Positions 1 through 8,348 of a stretch of DNA of 64,000 nt are shown in pieces (positions within the stretch are counted from its first letter, which is position 1; the number at the start of each line of letters is the position of its first letter). The stretch is taken from NCBI GenBank assembly GCA_934444735.1, contig CAKSDE010000003.1:1-64000 (forward strand), in the 5' to 3' direction. Source of the stretch: an uncultured Clostridia bacterium. GTDB taxonomy: Bacteria > Bacillota > Clostridia > UBA1381. The notes beneath the pieces are model-generated. The model was given only the letters and a program-made list of their open reading frames with translations, was not told where the DNA came from and did no database searches. Position numbers and translations under genes: made by a program.

Positions 1-39
1 CACTTGTGCGTTGCCAGTAGTATTAGGGCTATGCCCGAA

Positions 40-76
40 AATGAAATACCACCCGCTATGCGGGTGGATATTTATT
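40..76. repeat. 37-bp palindromic repeat, copy A
   Basis: The unit contains the inverted repeat CCACCCGC-TAT-GCGGGTGG. It is identical, as the reverse complement, to positions 52509-52545 near the other end of the window. Here it lies upstream of the XRE gene promoter, so it probably terminates a gene to the left of the window. It could be a mobile palindromic unit or a conserved terminator stem. Confidence 0.8.
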
Positions 77-94
77 AACTCTACCATACGTTGA

Positions 95-123
95 TTTACA
101 AACCGCAAAAATCATAGTATAAT
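95..123 (+). promoter_or_regulatory. Sigma-A-type promoter of the XRE gene
   Basis: A -35 box TTTACA (95-100) and a -10 box TATAAT (118-123) are separated by 17 bp. The AGGAGGTGA ribosome site at 131-139 follows closely, so the leader is very short. Confidence 0.7.
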
Positions 124-144
124 CAACTTACAGGAGGTGAGAAT

Positions 145-729
145 ATGAATCAAATAAAGACAGGCGAATATATCCGCCTTTTGCGAAAGGAACACGGCAT
201 GACTCAAGCCGAGCTTGCAAAAAAGCTTTGCGTCAGCGATAAAACAGTCTCAAAATGGGAGTGCGGCGCTGGCTCGCCCGACATATCAATGTTTCCCGAG
301 CTTTCCGAAATATTCGGTATCGACGTGCAGAGCCTTTTTCGCGGAGAAGCTTTAAAAAATAAGCAGATAAACGGCAGCACAAAAGGTATCGGATTTTATA
401 TCTGCCCTGACTGCAAAAACATCGTGTTTCAGTTCGGCAAAGCCGAGATAACGTGCTGCGGCAAAATATTAAATCCGCTTATTCCCAAAAAAGCTCTCGG
501 CTTGGAAAGACCTAACATTTCCCGGGTTGAAAATGATATTTTCATAACAGCTCCGCACGAAATGACACGATCGCACTATATTTCATTTACGGCTTTTGTG
601 TCGGGTGATACTGTTTTGATGAAAAAGCATTTCCCCGAATGGACTTTCGAGACACGTATTCCGTATTTTGCCAAAGGAACGTTCTTTTGGTATGACACAA
701 AAGACGGCTTTTTCTGTCAAAGAATATAA
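145..729 (+). CDS. XRE-family regulator fused to a desulfoferrodoxin-like domain
   Basis: The 194-residue protein has an N-terminal helix-turn-helix of the XRE/Cro type (about residues 7-62, with the typical LRKEHGMTQAELAKKL and VSKWE segments). The rest resembles the desulforedoxin/neelaredoxin fold: CPDC followed by a CC pair (about residues 88-109), then an HEMTRSHYI segment recalling the HPM-x-x-H-Y-I iron ligands of superoxide reductase. Other ligand histidines and the C-terminal Cys-x2-His motif are not visible, so a rubredoxin-like metal centre may remain while superoxide reductase activity is doubtful. It is probably a DNA-binding sensor of metal or redox state; the target is unknown. 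The start is fixed by AGGAGGTGA six bases upstream. Confidence 0.75.
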   Translation: MNQIKTGEYIRLLRKEHGMTQAELAKKLCVSDKTVSKWECGAGSPDISMFPELSEIFGIDVQSLFRGEALKNKQINGSTKGIGFYICPDCKNIVFQFGKAEITCCGKILNPLIPKKALGLERPNISRVENDIFITAPHEMTRSHYISFTAFVSGDTVLMKKHFPEWTFETRIPYFAKGTFFWYDTKDGFFCQRI

Positions 730-731
730 AA

Positions 732-780
732 AGCAGCTGTAAAAAAATCAATTGATTTTTTTACAGCCTTTGCTTTTTTA
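732..780. terminator. Terminator hairpin between the XRE gene and clpE
   Basis: GGCTGTAAAAAAATC pairs across AATT with its complement and is flanked by T-rich tracts on both sides. It can end the plus-strand XRE transcript and the minus-strand clpE transcript. It is joined to the dispersed 3'-UTR element at 781-856. Confidence 0.7.
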
Positions 781-856
781 GGGGATAGGAAAAAAGCAAA
801 ATTAGATGTGTGGTTTTACCTTTTTCTTGCGATCCGTAGTTTTTTTACATTCCCTT
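781..856 (-). repeat. Dispersed 3'-UTR element, copy 1
   Basis: Read on the minus strand it directly follows the clpE stop codon and precedes the terminator hairpin. It shares the ends TGTAAAAAA and TTTTTTCCTATCCC and the core CGGATCGCAAGAAAA with copies at 13946-14045 and 19235-19333. The central helix here uses AAAA/TTTT in place of the CTTTGG/CCAAAG of copy 3, which suggests a conserved fold rather than conserved sequence. Confidence 0.6.
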
Positions 857-3181
857 TTATATTGATACGCTTATTACTTCTATATCATCGTCTCCACTTG
901 CCGTAACCGTAACTGAGCTTGACGGTTTCAGCTCTCCTTTTAAGGACATCTTTGCCAATTTATCCTCCAAAAGCGTCTGAATTGCACGCTTTAACGGTCT
1001 TGCGCCGTACTTTTCATCATAGCCTTTTCGGAGAATTACCTCTTTTGCCGCATCGTCAACGGTAAGCGTTATATTCTTCTCCGCAAGCTTATCTGTAATA
1101 TTTTTCATCATCAAATCGATAATCTTTCTTAAGTTATCCTTTGTAAGCGGCTTAAAGCTTACAATTTCATCAATTCTGTTCAAAAATTCCGGTCTGAAAT
1201 GCGATTTTAAGCTCTTATCGACATTATCCGCCAATGTAAGCGTATTATCCACACCAAAGCCCAGTGCATTTGACTTAAATTCCGAGCCTGCATTGGTTGT
1301 CATGATAATTATGGTATTTTCAAAATTCACAATCTTTCCGTGACTGTCCGAAACACGCCCGTCGTCCAATATCTGCAAAAACAGATTGAATACCTCGGGG
1401 TGTGCCTTTTCGATTTCGTCAAGAAGAATTACCGAATACGGCTTTCTTCTTACCTTTTCCGTCAAAAGCCCAGCATCGTCATACCCGACATATCCCGGAG
1501 GTGAACCGATAAGCTTTGACACCGAATGTTTCTCCATGTATTCCGACATATCAAATCGTATAAGCGCCTCTTCATTGTCAAACATAACTTCAGCAATTGT
1601 TTTTACCAGCTCCGTCTTACCCACACCGGTAGGTCCTGCAAAAATGAAGGATACCGGGCGCTTTTTGGTGGATATATCCGCACGTCCGCGCCTTATTGCA
1701 CGAGCCACAGCCGATACTGCGTCATCCTGACCGACAACACGCTCATGCAGACGACCCTCCAATTTTAAGAGCTTTTCCGATTCCGATTCCGTCAGTCGGT
1801 GAACCGGAATTTTCGTCCAGCCCTCGATTACCGCCGCAATATCGTCAAAGGTTATTTCGGAATTTTGGGAAAGCTCTTCTTCCTTTTTAAGTTCTTCTTC
1901 TAAGCGAAGCTTTTCCGACTTTAATTCCGCAACCTTTTCGTAATCCTCGGCTGCTGCCGCATCATTTGAATCACGGTCAATTTCCGCGAGCTTGTTTTTT
2001 ATCACGGTTGCTCTGTAGAGCGCAGTATTTTTTAAGTTTACTCTCGAACCCGCCTCGTCTATAACGTCAATCGCCTTATCAGGCAAAAATCGCTCGGTTA
2101 TATACCTTTCAGACAGACGAACCGCCTGTTCGATTATCTCATCGGAAATCTTTACACTGTGATAATTTTCATAATAATCGCGGATTCCCTTTAATATTTC
2201 AATACTCTCCATAACGGACGGCTCATCAACCAAAACAGGCTGAAAGCGGCGCTCCAGAGCACTGTCCTTTTCGATATGCTTTCTGTATTCGGATAAAGTC
2301 GTTGCTCCGATTATCTGAATTTCGCCGCGTGCAAGCGCCGGCTTTAAGATATTTGCCGCACTCATAGCGCCCTCCGCATCACCTGCCGCTACAATATTGT
2401 GTATCTCGTCAATTACAAGTATAACATTTCCTGCCTCGCTTGCCTCGGTAAGAAGGCTTTTAAGACGCGCCTCAAACTGACCTCTGAACTGAGTTCCCGC
2501 AACAAGTGCGGTAAAGTCCAGAAGATACAGCTGATACCCCAAAAGTTTCGGCGGTACGTTCTCTTCATATATTCTGCACGCCAACCCCTCGGCAATAGCC
2601 GTTTTTCCTACGCCGGGTTCACCTAATATAACGGGATTGTTCTTGGATCTTCTGTTTAAAATCTGAATAACGCGGTCGATTTCTTCATTTCTGTTTACAA
2701 CGCGGTCAACCTTGCCCATTGCAGCTTTTTCGGTCAGATTCGTACCGTAGGTATCAAGCATTGATTTTTTCTTGGACTTTCTTTTTTCCGCACGCTTGTT
2801 TTCCTTACCGGTCTTTTCCGACTCGGTATTTTCCTGATCCTTGGATTTATTAAACATATTCGCCAAAAATCCCAAAGGAGCGGTTGCGGCGCCGCCCTCG
2901 TCCGCTTCACCGCCGCTTATCTGCGAAATCATATCCTGCATATCCTCAGGCGAAGAAATATCGCCTATATTATTCATAAAATCAGACATTTCGCTGTTTA
3001 AGTTATCGATGTCCTCGTCATTTATGCCCAATTGTTCTATCATGTTGTTTAAAGGAGCAATCCCCATCTTTTTTGCACAAGCCAGGCACAGTCCTTCATT
3101 TGTTGTCTTTTCGCCCTCCATCTTTGTTATAAAGATCACTGCCGGATTCACTCCGCAGCGCGAGCATAAGGTTAAATTCAT
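857..3181 (-). CDS. clpE: ClpE-type AAA+ unfoldase, ClpP partner
   Basis: The 774-residue protein is a class I Clp/Hsp100 ATPase that unfolds substrates for the ClpP protease. It begins with a zinc-finger-like CxxC pair of motifs (C6, C9, C32, C35) instead of the double Clp-N repeat, which is the ClpE arrangement. Two AAA+ modules follow, with Walker A motifs at about 187-194 and 516-523. Between them is a UVR-like coiled segment (about 395-435). LGF at about 640-642 matches the ClpP-binding loop. Residues 95-140 form a low-complexity charged linker. The start has AGGGGT upstream. ClpC is the alternative name, but the N-terminus argues against it. No clear CtsR operator was recognised upstream. 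Confidence 0.88.
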   Translation of the reverse strand: MNLTLCSRCGVNPAVIFITKMEGEKTTNEGLCLACAKKMGIAPLNNMIEQLGINDEDIDNLNSEMSDFMNNIGDISSPEDMQDMISQISGGEADEGGAATAPLGFLANMFNKSKDQENTESEKTGKENKRAEKRKSKKKSMLDTYGTNLTEKAAMGKVDRVVNRNEEIDRVIQILNRRSKNNPVILGEPGVGKTAIAEGLACRIYEENVPPKLLGYQLYLLDFTALVAGTQFRGQFEARLKSLLTEASEAGNVILVIDEIHNIVAAGDAEGAMSAANILKPALARGEIQIIGATTLSEYRKHIEKDSALERRFQPVLVDEPSVMESIEILKGIRDYYENYHSVKISDEIIEQAVRLSERYITERFLPDKAIDVIDEAGSRVNLKNTALYRATVIKNKLAEIDRDSNDAAAAEDYEKVAELKSEKLRLEEELKKEEELSQNSEITFDDIAAVIEGWTKIPVHRLTESESEKLLKLEGRLHERVVGQDDAVSAVARAIRRGRADISTKKRPVSFIFAGPTGVGKTELVKTIAEVMFDNEEALIRFDMSEYMEKHSVSKLIGSPPGYVGYDDAGLLTEKVRRKPYSVILLDEIEKAHPEVFNLFLQILDDGRVSDSHGKIVNFENTIIIMTTNAGSEFKSNALGFGVDNTLTLADNVDKSLKSHFRPEFLNRIDEIVSFKPLTKDNLRKIIDLMMKNITDKLAEKNITLTVDDAAKEVILRKGYDEKYGARPLKRAIQTLLEDKLAKMSLKGELKPSSSVTVTASGDDDIEVISVSI

Positions 3182-3333
3182 CTGATCATACCCCTTTTAT
3201 CGTTTTTACTGTCATTTCACATTTTCATGCAACACCGCTATTGTATCACATAAATACAAATAAGAAAAGAGTTTTTCACATTTGTTTACAATATGTTAAT
3301 TATTAAACGAACTTTTATCGTTTGCCGAATGTA

Positions 3334-3380
3334 AAAAGAGCTATTTAAAAGTCATTTAGCTTTTAAATAACTCCCTTTTT
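3334..3380 (-). terminator. Terminator downstream of galM
   Basis: On the minus strand AGTTATTTAAAAGCT pairs with its complement and is followed by TTTTTAC. It lies just past the galM stop codon. The A-rich other side would also allow weak function on the plus strand. Confidence 0.65.
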
Positions 3381-3388
3381 ATGTAAAA

Positions 3389-4459
3389 TTATTCTTTCTT
3401 CGCTTTAGTACCGAAACGGTACTCCGTTACATGATGATATGTCTTTCCTGCCGGCAAAATAGGCTTCGGGAAATGATCAAAGCTGAATGAATTCGGAATA
3501 AACTGTGTTTCCAGACAAAGTCCCGAATGTTTTGAATATACCGTTTTTCCTTTACATTTGCGTTTTTCATCAATGCAATTTCCCGTATAAAGCTGAACAC
3601 CAATAGAATCGGTGTACATGTCCATTTTTATGCCGTTTTCTTCACAGTAAAGAGATGCAGCTTTTCTGCGCCCCTTTCCTTCCAATATGAAATTATGGTC
3701 ATATCCGCCGAACATTTTTATCTGCTCGTCCGTATCACTGTTAATATCCTGCCCGACAAGCTTACCTTTGGTAAAATCAAACGGTGTTCCTTTTACCAAG
3801 CGTATTTCACCGTTCGGCAAACATTCCTTTGTATTAGGAGTATAAAAATTACTGTTAATCTTTAATTTCAGATTATCGACGGTTTTTCCGCTGTCATGAC
3901 CGTTTAAGTTGAAATAACTGTGGTTTGTCAGATTACATACCGTATCCTCATCGCCTACCGCCACATAATCAATCAAAAATCCGTTGTTTTTGGTAAGCGT
4001 ATATGTAACGGTTACATCAAGCTCTCCGGGGAAGCCCTCTTCGCCGTTCGGACTGCGCAGCTTAAACATTATAGACGGCTCTTTCGGATTATTAAAAAGC
4101 GTCACTCTCCAAAGCTTTTTATCAAATCCGCACAGTCCTCCGTGAAGATTGTTTCTGCCGTCGTTTGCATTTAATTTATAACTTTTGCTTTTTATATTAA
4201 ATCTCGAGTTTGCAATTCTGTTTGCATTTCTGCCTATTACCGCCCCGAAATATCCGTCATTGTCTCCGTATTCCGCCAGTGTATCACGCCCCAGAACAAC
4301 GTCAACATACTCGCCGTTTCTGTCTTTGACATAAAGATTTTTTATAATGCATCCATAGTCCAGAACCTCCGCTATTAACCCGTTGCCGTTATCCAAAGTA
4401 TAACAGGTTGCTACCTCCCCCTTTAAAAATTTTCCGAATTGTTTCGATACTATCGACAT
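3389..4459 (-). CDS. galM: Aldose 1-epimerase (galactose mutarotase)
   Basis: The 356-residue cytoplasmic enzyme interconverts alpha and beta anomers of galactose or glucose, the entry step to the Leloir pathway. Family marks are GRNANRIA near residues 76-83, the catalytic histidine in NLTNHSYFNL, and the C-terminal glutamate in LCLETQFIPNSF. Full family length suggests it is intact. Galactokinase is in the window as well (30875-32155) but in a separate operon. It has its own promoter in the gap behind the HAD gene. Confidence 0.93.
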   Translation of the reverse strand: MSIVSKQFGKFLKGEVATCYTLDNGNGLIAEVLDYGCIIKNLYVKDRNGEYVDVVLGRDTLAEYGDNDGYFGAVIGRNANRIANSRFNIKSKSYKLNANDGRNNLHGGLCGFDKKLWRVTLFNNPKEPSIMFKLRSPNGEEGFPGELDVTVTYTLTKNNGFLIDYVAVGDEDTVCNLTNHSYFNLNGHDSGKTVDNLKLKINSNFYTPNTKECLPNGEIRLVKGTPFDFTKGKLVGQDINSDTDEQIKMFGGYDHNFILEGKGRRKAASLYCEENGIKMDMYTDSIGVQLYTGNCIDEKRKCKGKTVYSKHSGLCLETQFIPNSFSFDHFPKPILPAGKTYHHVTEYRFGTKAKKE

Positions 4460-4485
4460 CTCTATTCCTCCATTGTGGTTTTTGC

Positions 4486-4506
4486 GCCGAAAACCTGTTT
4501 TTCGGC
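4486..4506 (-). other. 5' hairpin of the galM mRNA
   Basis: GCCGAAAA-ACAG-GTTTTCGGC folds immediately at the predicted transcription start of galM. It has no T tract, so it is more likely a 5' stabilising hairpin than a terminator of the upstream HAD gene. Confidence 0.45.
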
Positions 4507-4513
4507 ATATTTT

Positions 4514-4542
4514 ATTTTATAATAATCAAGTATGTTTGTCAA
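4514..4542 (-). promoter_or_regulatory. Promoter of galM
   Basis: On the minus strand TTGACA (complement of 4537-4542) and TAAAAT (complement of 4514-4519) are 17 bp apart, placing the start near 4507. Confidence 0.7.
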
Positions 4543-4563
4543 TAAAAATTATTACTCTTTCGC

Positions 4564-5343
4564 CTATTTTAAATTCATATACATTTCTTTAATATCCCGA
4601 TATATATAATCGGGTTCTATACCGTATTTTTCAATATCCGCCTTTGTCCCTTCACCGCTCAAGACAAAAACCGTACATATCCCCGCATTTTTACCGCACG
4701 CAATATCCGTATAAATCCTGTCGCCGACTACGGCGGTTTCTTCTTTTGTAAAACCAAATTTCGCCATCGAAAGATATGCCATTTCCGGCTCGGGCTTTCC
4801 AATAAATTTCGGTCTTTTCCCCGTTGCATTAAATATCATCTCAGAAACCGAACCGCAGTCCGGCACATACCCGAATTCCGTCGGGCAAACCCAATCGGGA
4901 TTGGTCGCGATATAGTCTATGTCATTTTTCAGGAGACGGCAGGCATCTTCAAGCTTTTTAAAGGTAAGCTCGGTATCAAATCCCATACACAGACAATCAA
5001 TGCCGCTGCAAAGCTCATCGGTTACGGGGAGTCCCGAGCTTATCAGCTGATTTTTAAAAGAGCGTGTTCCCAATGCATATATTTTATTATAATTCTTTTT
5101 CTTTAAGGCAAGAATTGTTGCGTCGGTTGAGGTTAAAAAATCGTCGCAATCCGATTTTATCCCGATTTTATCAAGCTTTTCGATATATTTGTCCACACTC
5201 TTTGATGAGTTGTTCGTCATAAACACATATTTTCCGCCGATATTACGGACATACTTCAAAAAGCCCGTCACACCGTCAAAAAGCCTGTCATCAAGATAAA
5301 TCGTGCCGTCCATATCCAGTAAAAACAGCTTTTTATTTTTCAT
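4564..5343 (-). CDS. HAD-IIA family phosphatase (NagD/AraL-like)
   Basis: The product of about 259 residues carries the HAD motif I DMDGTIY near its N-terminus, motif II TNNSS, and motif III-IV region FIGKPEPEMA with VGDRIYTDIACG. This is the HAD-IIA architecture with a C2 cap, seen in NagD, AraL and 4-nitrophenylphosphatase-like enzymes. The substrate, a small phosphorylated metabolite, cannot be read from the sequence. I chose the ATG at 5343 because GGGAGCAGG precedes it. A GTG further upstream (5370) would add nine residues but has no ribosome site. It lies 44 bp behind the CAP gene and may be cotranscribed with it. Confidence 0.85.
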   Translation of the reverse strand: MKNKKLFLLDMDGTIYLDDRLFDGVTGFLKYVRNIGGKYVFMTNNSSKSVDKYIEKLDKIGIKSDCDDFLTSTDATILALKKKNYNKIYALGTRSFKNQLISSGLPVTDELCSGIDCLCMGFDTELTFKKLEDACRLLKNDIDYIATNPDWVCPTEFGYVPDCGSVSEMIFNATGKRPKFIGKPEPEMAYLSMAKFGFTKEETAVVGDRIYTDIACGKNAGICTVFVLSGEGTKADIEKYGIEPDYIYRDIKEMYMNLK

Positions 5344-5387
5344 CTGCCCTGCTCCCTTTTTTAACCTCACCGCACTATCAGCTTATT

Positions 5388-6311
5388 TTATCCGATGAAC
5401 ATCTGAGTCCAATAATTGCCCTCTTTTGCATATCCTACTCCGATCGTTGTAAACGAAGCATTCATAATATTTGCCCTGTGTCCCGGAGAATTAAGCCAGC
5501 CGTTTACTACCGCCTCCGGTGTTGTGTATCCGTACGCAATATTTTCTCCGGCGGTCATATACTGTATTCCGAAATCATTCATCATGTCAAACGGCGAACC
5601 GTAATTCGGACTGGTATGCGAAAAATATTTATTGTCCCTCATGTCCTGACTCTTTGTTCTTGCAACCTTGCTTAAATTTTCGTCCTCTGTAAGCGGTGCC
5701 AATCCGTATTCGGCACGCGCCGCATTTACAAGACGCACAACTTCTCTTTCATAATTTCTTACAGATTCATCGACTCTTGTCGGATCGCTCCAGCCGACCT
5801 TAATCCAATCGTCTACCGCCCATGTTGCTATAACCTCGGTTCTTCCGTCCGGCGCATATACCCGAGTTACCGGATAATCGTACCAACCGACCGATTTCCA
5901 CGAATCAAGCGCAGATGCGGCAATAACTTCACTTCTGCCGTCGGGAGCATATACCCGAGCTACGGGATAATCATACCAACCAAGGCTCTGCCAATATCCC
6001 CAATCCCTTTTTGCAATCGGGAAACTCACTCCGTCGGCAGAATAAATCATCATTACCGGATATTCGTACCAACCGAAACCTACCCAATCTCCCCTATCCT
6101 TTTGAGCAATCGGGAAGCTTACACCGTTTGCGGAATAAATCATCATCACGGGGTAGTCATACCAGCCGCTGTTCTGCCATGAGCTTACTTCGCTCTCCGA
6201 AACCTCTGCCGTTCTTCCGTCGGGCGCATACATTGTCCGTGCCAGTCCTACCGTGCAGGTGCTCATAACCGCTGCCGCCGAAAGTGCCAATGCTATAATT
6301 TGTTTTTTCAT
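5388..6311 (-). CDS. Secreted CAP/SCP-domain protein with aromatic repeats
   Basis: The 307-residue protein has a signal peptide (about residues 1-24, cleavage near VGLA-RT). It then has four to five repeats of about 32-35 residues built on GWYDYPV-x3-Y-x-(P/A)-(D/N)-G and a following W-x3-GW, ending near residue 175. The C-terminal 125 residues are a CAP domain of the bacterial YkwD type, with VNAARAEYGL, KSQDM, YFSHTSP, GENIAYG and NSPGHRANIM. The CAP histidine and glutamate residues are present. Bacterial CAP proteins are extracellular and mostly of unknown activity; SafA/YkwD links some of them to spores. The aromatic repeats probably bind cell wall or surface polymer, which is inference. 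Confidence 0.85.
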   Translation of the reverse strand: MKKQIIALALSAAAVMSTCTVGLARTMYAPDGRTAEVSESEVSSWQNSGWYDYPVMMIYSANGVSFPIAQKDRGDWVGFGWYEYPVMMIYSADGVSFPIAKRDWGYWQSLGWYDYPVARVYAPDGRSEVIAASALDSWKSVGWYDYPVTRVYAPDGRTEVIATWAVDDWIKVGWSDPTRVDESVRNYEREVVRLVNAARAEYGLAPLTEDENLSKVARTKSQDMRDNKYFSHTSPNYGSPFDMMNDFGIQYMTAGENIAYGYTTPEAVVNGWLNSPGHRANIMNASFTTIGVGYAKEGNYWTQMFIG

Positions 6312-6349
6312 TTAAGAATCATTCCTTCCCAAATTTTATTTCGCCTATT

Positions 6350-6378
6350 ATTTTAACACAATATTTCATAAAATTCAA
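6350..6378 (-). promoter_or_regulatory. Promoter of the CAP-domain gene
   Basis: On the minus strand TTGAAT and TAAAAT are 17 bp apart, followed by GGAAGGAATG ahead of the start codon at 6311. Confidence 0.5.
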
Positions 6379-6446
6379 CGCTTTTTATAAAATATCTGCA
6401 TGAATTATTTTATCTTTATTTCAAGAAATGTAAACATATCCGTTTT

Positions 6447-8192
6447 TTACTGTTCCTCACGGACTCCCTCACGTATTTCCGGGTTTACATATATCGTATT
6501 ATACGAATCATAGATAACCATTCCGGGTTTTGCACCGTTCGGCTTTTTTACGTTTTTAATCTGTGTGTAATCCACCGGTACGCGCGACGATTCACGCGCC
6601 TTTGAAAAATACGCCGCCAAAGCCGCAGCCTCAGTCATGGTCCTCTCGGGCACTTCTTTGTCTTTGCCTAATTTTATTATCACGTGTGAGCCGTGAATTT
6701 TTTTCGTATGAAACCATATATCCGCCGAATTTGCAAATTTCAGCGTCAGCTTATCGTTTTGAGTATTATTCTTCCCGACATATATATCAAATCCGTCACT
6801 GCTGATATAATGATGCGGCTTTGAAGTCTCCTTTTCCGGTTTTTTCTTGCCCTTTCGCCGTATTTTCAAATACCCCATTTTCTCCAGCTCATTTCTGATC
6901 GCCGAAATATCATCTTCACAGCTGCAATTTTCCAGAAGTGAGAGCGTTGATTCGAGATATTCCAGATCCTCCGACGCATTTTTGAGCTGCAAAGCCGCCT
7001 GCACCTGCGCCGTCTTTGCTTTGTTATAGAGCTTATAATATCGCTGCGAATTTTGCGAGGGTGTAAGCATCGGTGAAAGAGGGATTTCGATTTCCTCCTG
7101 TTCCTCCGAAAAATAATCGGTTACGCTCACCCTCTCCGCTCCCTGCTCAACCTTATAAAGATTTGCCACGAGCAAGTCACCGAATTTTCTGTACTTTTCC
7201 TTGTTTTCCGCCTCATCTAAAGTCGATTTCAAAATCCCGATCTTTTTAGAAGTTTTGGCTATATTATTATGCAGAACCTTTAAAATATCATTGCTTTTTT
7301 GTTTCATTCGCTCCGCGCTGTCTTTGGCTTTATAAAAGCTTTCCAAAAGATCGCTCATGCTGTCGAAATATTCAATATTGGCAAGACTCTCATATTGATT
7401 TATATCAATTGCACTAAAATCCAGAAGTCTGCCGCTTTCCTTTTCCGTGATAAGACACGGCTTAAAAACATCTGCATGAAATGCTCTCACCTTTTCGCAA
7501 AAAACGTCCCAGTCGGCGATTTCGTCTCTTAATATATCACATCTGCCTAATGCTCTGTACGTGATTTCCCTTGCCGTAAGCGGACTTATACCGCCGATTT
7601 GCGAAAGCAGGATTTTATCTGCCCTGATATTTTTTTCACCCTTATCCAATGTAATTTTTTTCATATCCTCCGATAAAATCGGCGTCTTTTTCTGTAAAGG
7701 TGGGAAACTGTACACCATTCCCGGTAATATCTGCCGTTCCTCGCTCATTGTAAAATCAATATGCTTTATGGAATCTATTATTGTATTATCCTCCGAGGTG
7801 AGTATTATATTTGAGTATCTTCCCATCATTTCGAGTATAATATGTTTTATTGTCAAATCCCCGAAATCATTGTAGGTTTCTATATCTATGATAATTATTC
7901 TGTCGTTTTTAACACTGTAAACCTTTACCACTTTCCCTGATGTTATATGCTTTCTCATAAGCATACAAAACATAGGCGGATTTTGCGGATTTTGCTTTGC
8001 TTCTTTTGAGAAATGTACGCGCGGATTTGTAGGGCTTGCGGATATTGTAAGCCGATAATTATCTGTAAAGGTTTTTAAATTTACAGATAATTCATCCTTT
8101 TCCGGCTGATAAATCTTTTCCACCTTTGCTCCGGTCAGTTTTTCGTTCAGTTCTTTTGCTATACACGCTGCTGCAATTGTATCAAATGCCAT
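6447..8192 (-). CDS. rqcH: NFACT-family ribosome quality-control protein RqcH
   Basis: The protein of about 581 residues has the NFACT-N domain (NPRVHFS, NPPMFCMLMRKHI and NDRIIIIDI, the latter fitting the DR pair needed for alanine tailing). Two helix-hairpin segments and a long coiled coil (about 280-440) follow. The C-terminal NFACT-R/DUF814 domain contains DIWFHTKKIHGSHVIIK. Family members bind obstructed 50S subunits with peptidyl-tRNA and recruit tRNA-Ala to add alanine tails; older annotation calls them fibronectin-binding proteins. I start at the ATG at 8192 because GAGGGTAAA is just upstream; an ATG 42 bases earlier has no site and lies at the predicted transcription start. Confidence 0.9.
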   Translation of the reverse strand: MAFDTIAAACIAKELNEKLTGAKVEKIYQPEKDELSVNLKTFTDNYRLTISASPTNPRVHFSKEAKQNPQNPPMFCMLMRKHITSGKVVKVYSVKNDRIIIIDIETYNDFGDLTIKHIILEMMGRYSNIILTSEDNTIIDSIKHIDFTMSEERQILPGMVYSFPPLQKKTPILSEDMKKITLDKGEKNIRADKILLSQIGGISPLTAREITYRALGRCDILRDEIADWDVFCEKVRAFHADVFKPCLITEKESGRLLDFSAIDINQYESLANIEYFDSMSDLLESFYKAKDSAERMKQKSNDILKVLHNNIAKTSKKIGILKSTLDEAENKEKYRKFGDLLVANLYKVEQGAERVSVTDYFSEEQEEIEIPLSPMLTPSQNSQRYYKLYNKAKTAQVQAALQLKNASEDLEYLESTLSLLENCSCEDDISAIRNELEKMGYLKIRRKGKKKPEKETSKPHHYISSDGFDIYVGKNNTQNDKLTLKFANSADIWFHTKKIHGSHVIIKLGKDKEVPERTMTEAAALAAYFSKARESSRVPVDYTQIKNVKKPNGAKPGMVIYDSYNTIYVNPEIREGVREEQ

Positions 8193-8222
8193 TTTTTTAC
8201 CCTCCGTTCTTTGGTCTACTAT

Positions 8223-8251
8223 ATAATAACACACTTACTCAAATTTTTCAA
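8223..8251 (-). promoter_or_regulatory. Promoter of rqcH
   Basis: Minus-strand TTGAAA and TATTAT are separated by 17 bp. The predicted start near 8216 excludes the longer reading of rqcH. Confidence 0.6.
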
Positions 8252-8281
8252 GCTATAATCGCAGTTTTTTGACATTAAAGC

Positions 8282-8310
8282 TTTACATTTTTTTCTTTTT
8301 ATGGTATAAT
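8282..8310 (+). promoter_or_regulatory. Promoter of the DUF4234-PnuC gene
   Basis: TTTACA (8282-8287) and TATAAT (8305-8310) have a 17-bp spacer. Transcription should begin near 8317, which rules out the GTG at 8319 as a led start codon. Confidence 0.7.
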
Positions 8311-8348
8311 ATTAAGGTGTGCTAAAAAAAAGAAATGAGGTATTTTTA

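Noticed and set aside
1386..1730. Open frame on the plus strand inside clpE
   Set aside because: It is an antisense shadow of conserved AAA+ coding sequence with no ribosome site; similar shadows across the window were ignored.
857..3181. Naming the unfoldase ClpC or ClpB
   Set aside because: There is no double Clp-N domain and no long ClpB middle domain; the N-terminal CxxC pairs and UVR segment fit ClpE.
8220..8348. Possible NAD or thiamine riboswitch before the PnuC-like gene
   Set aside because: The leader is about 30 nt long, too short for either class.
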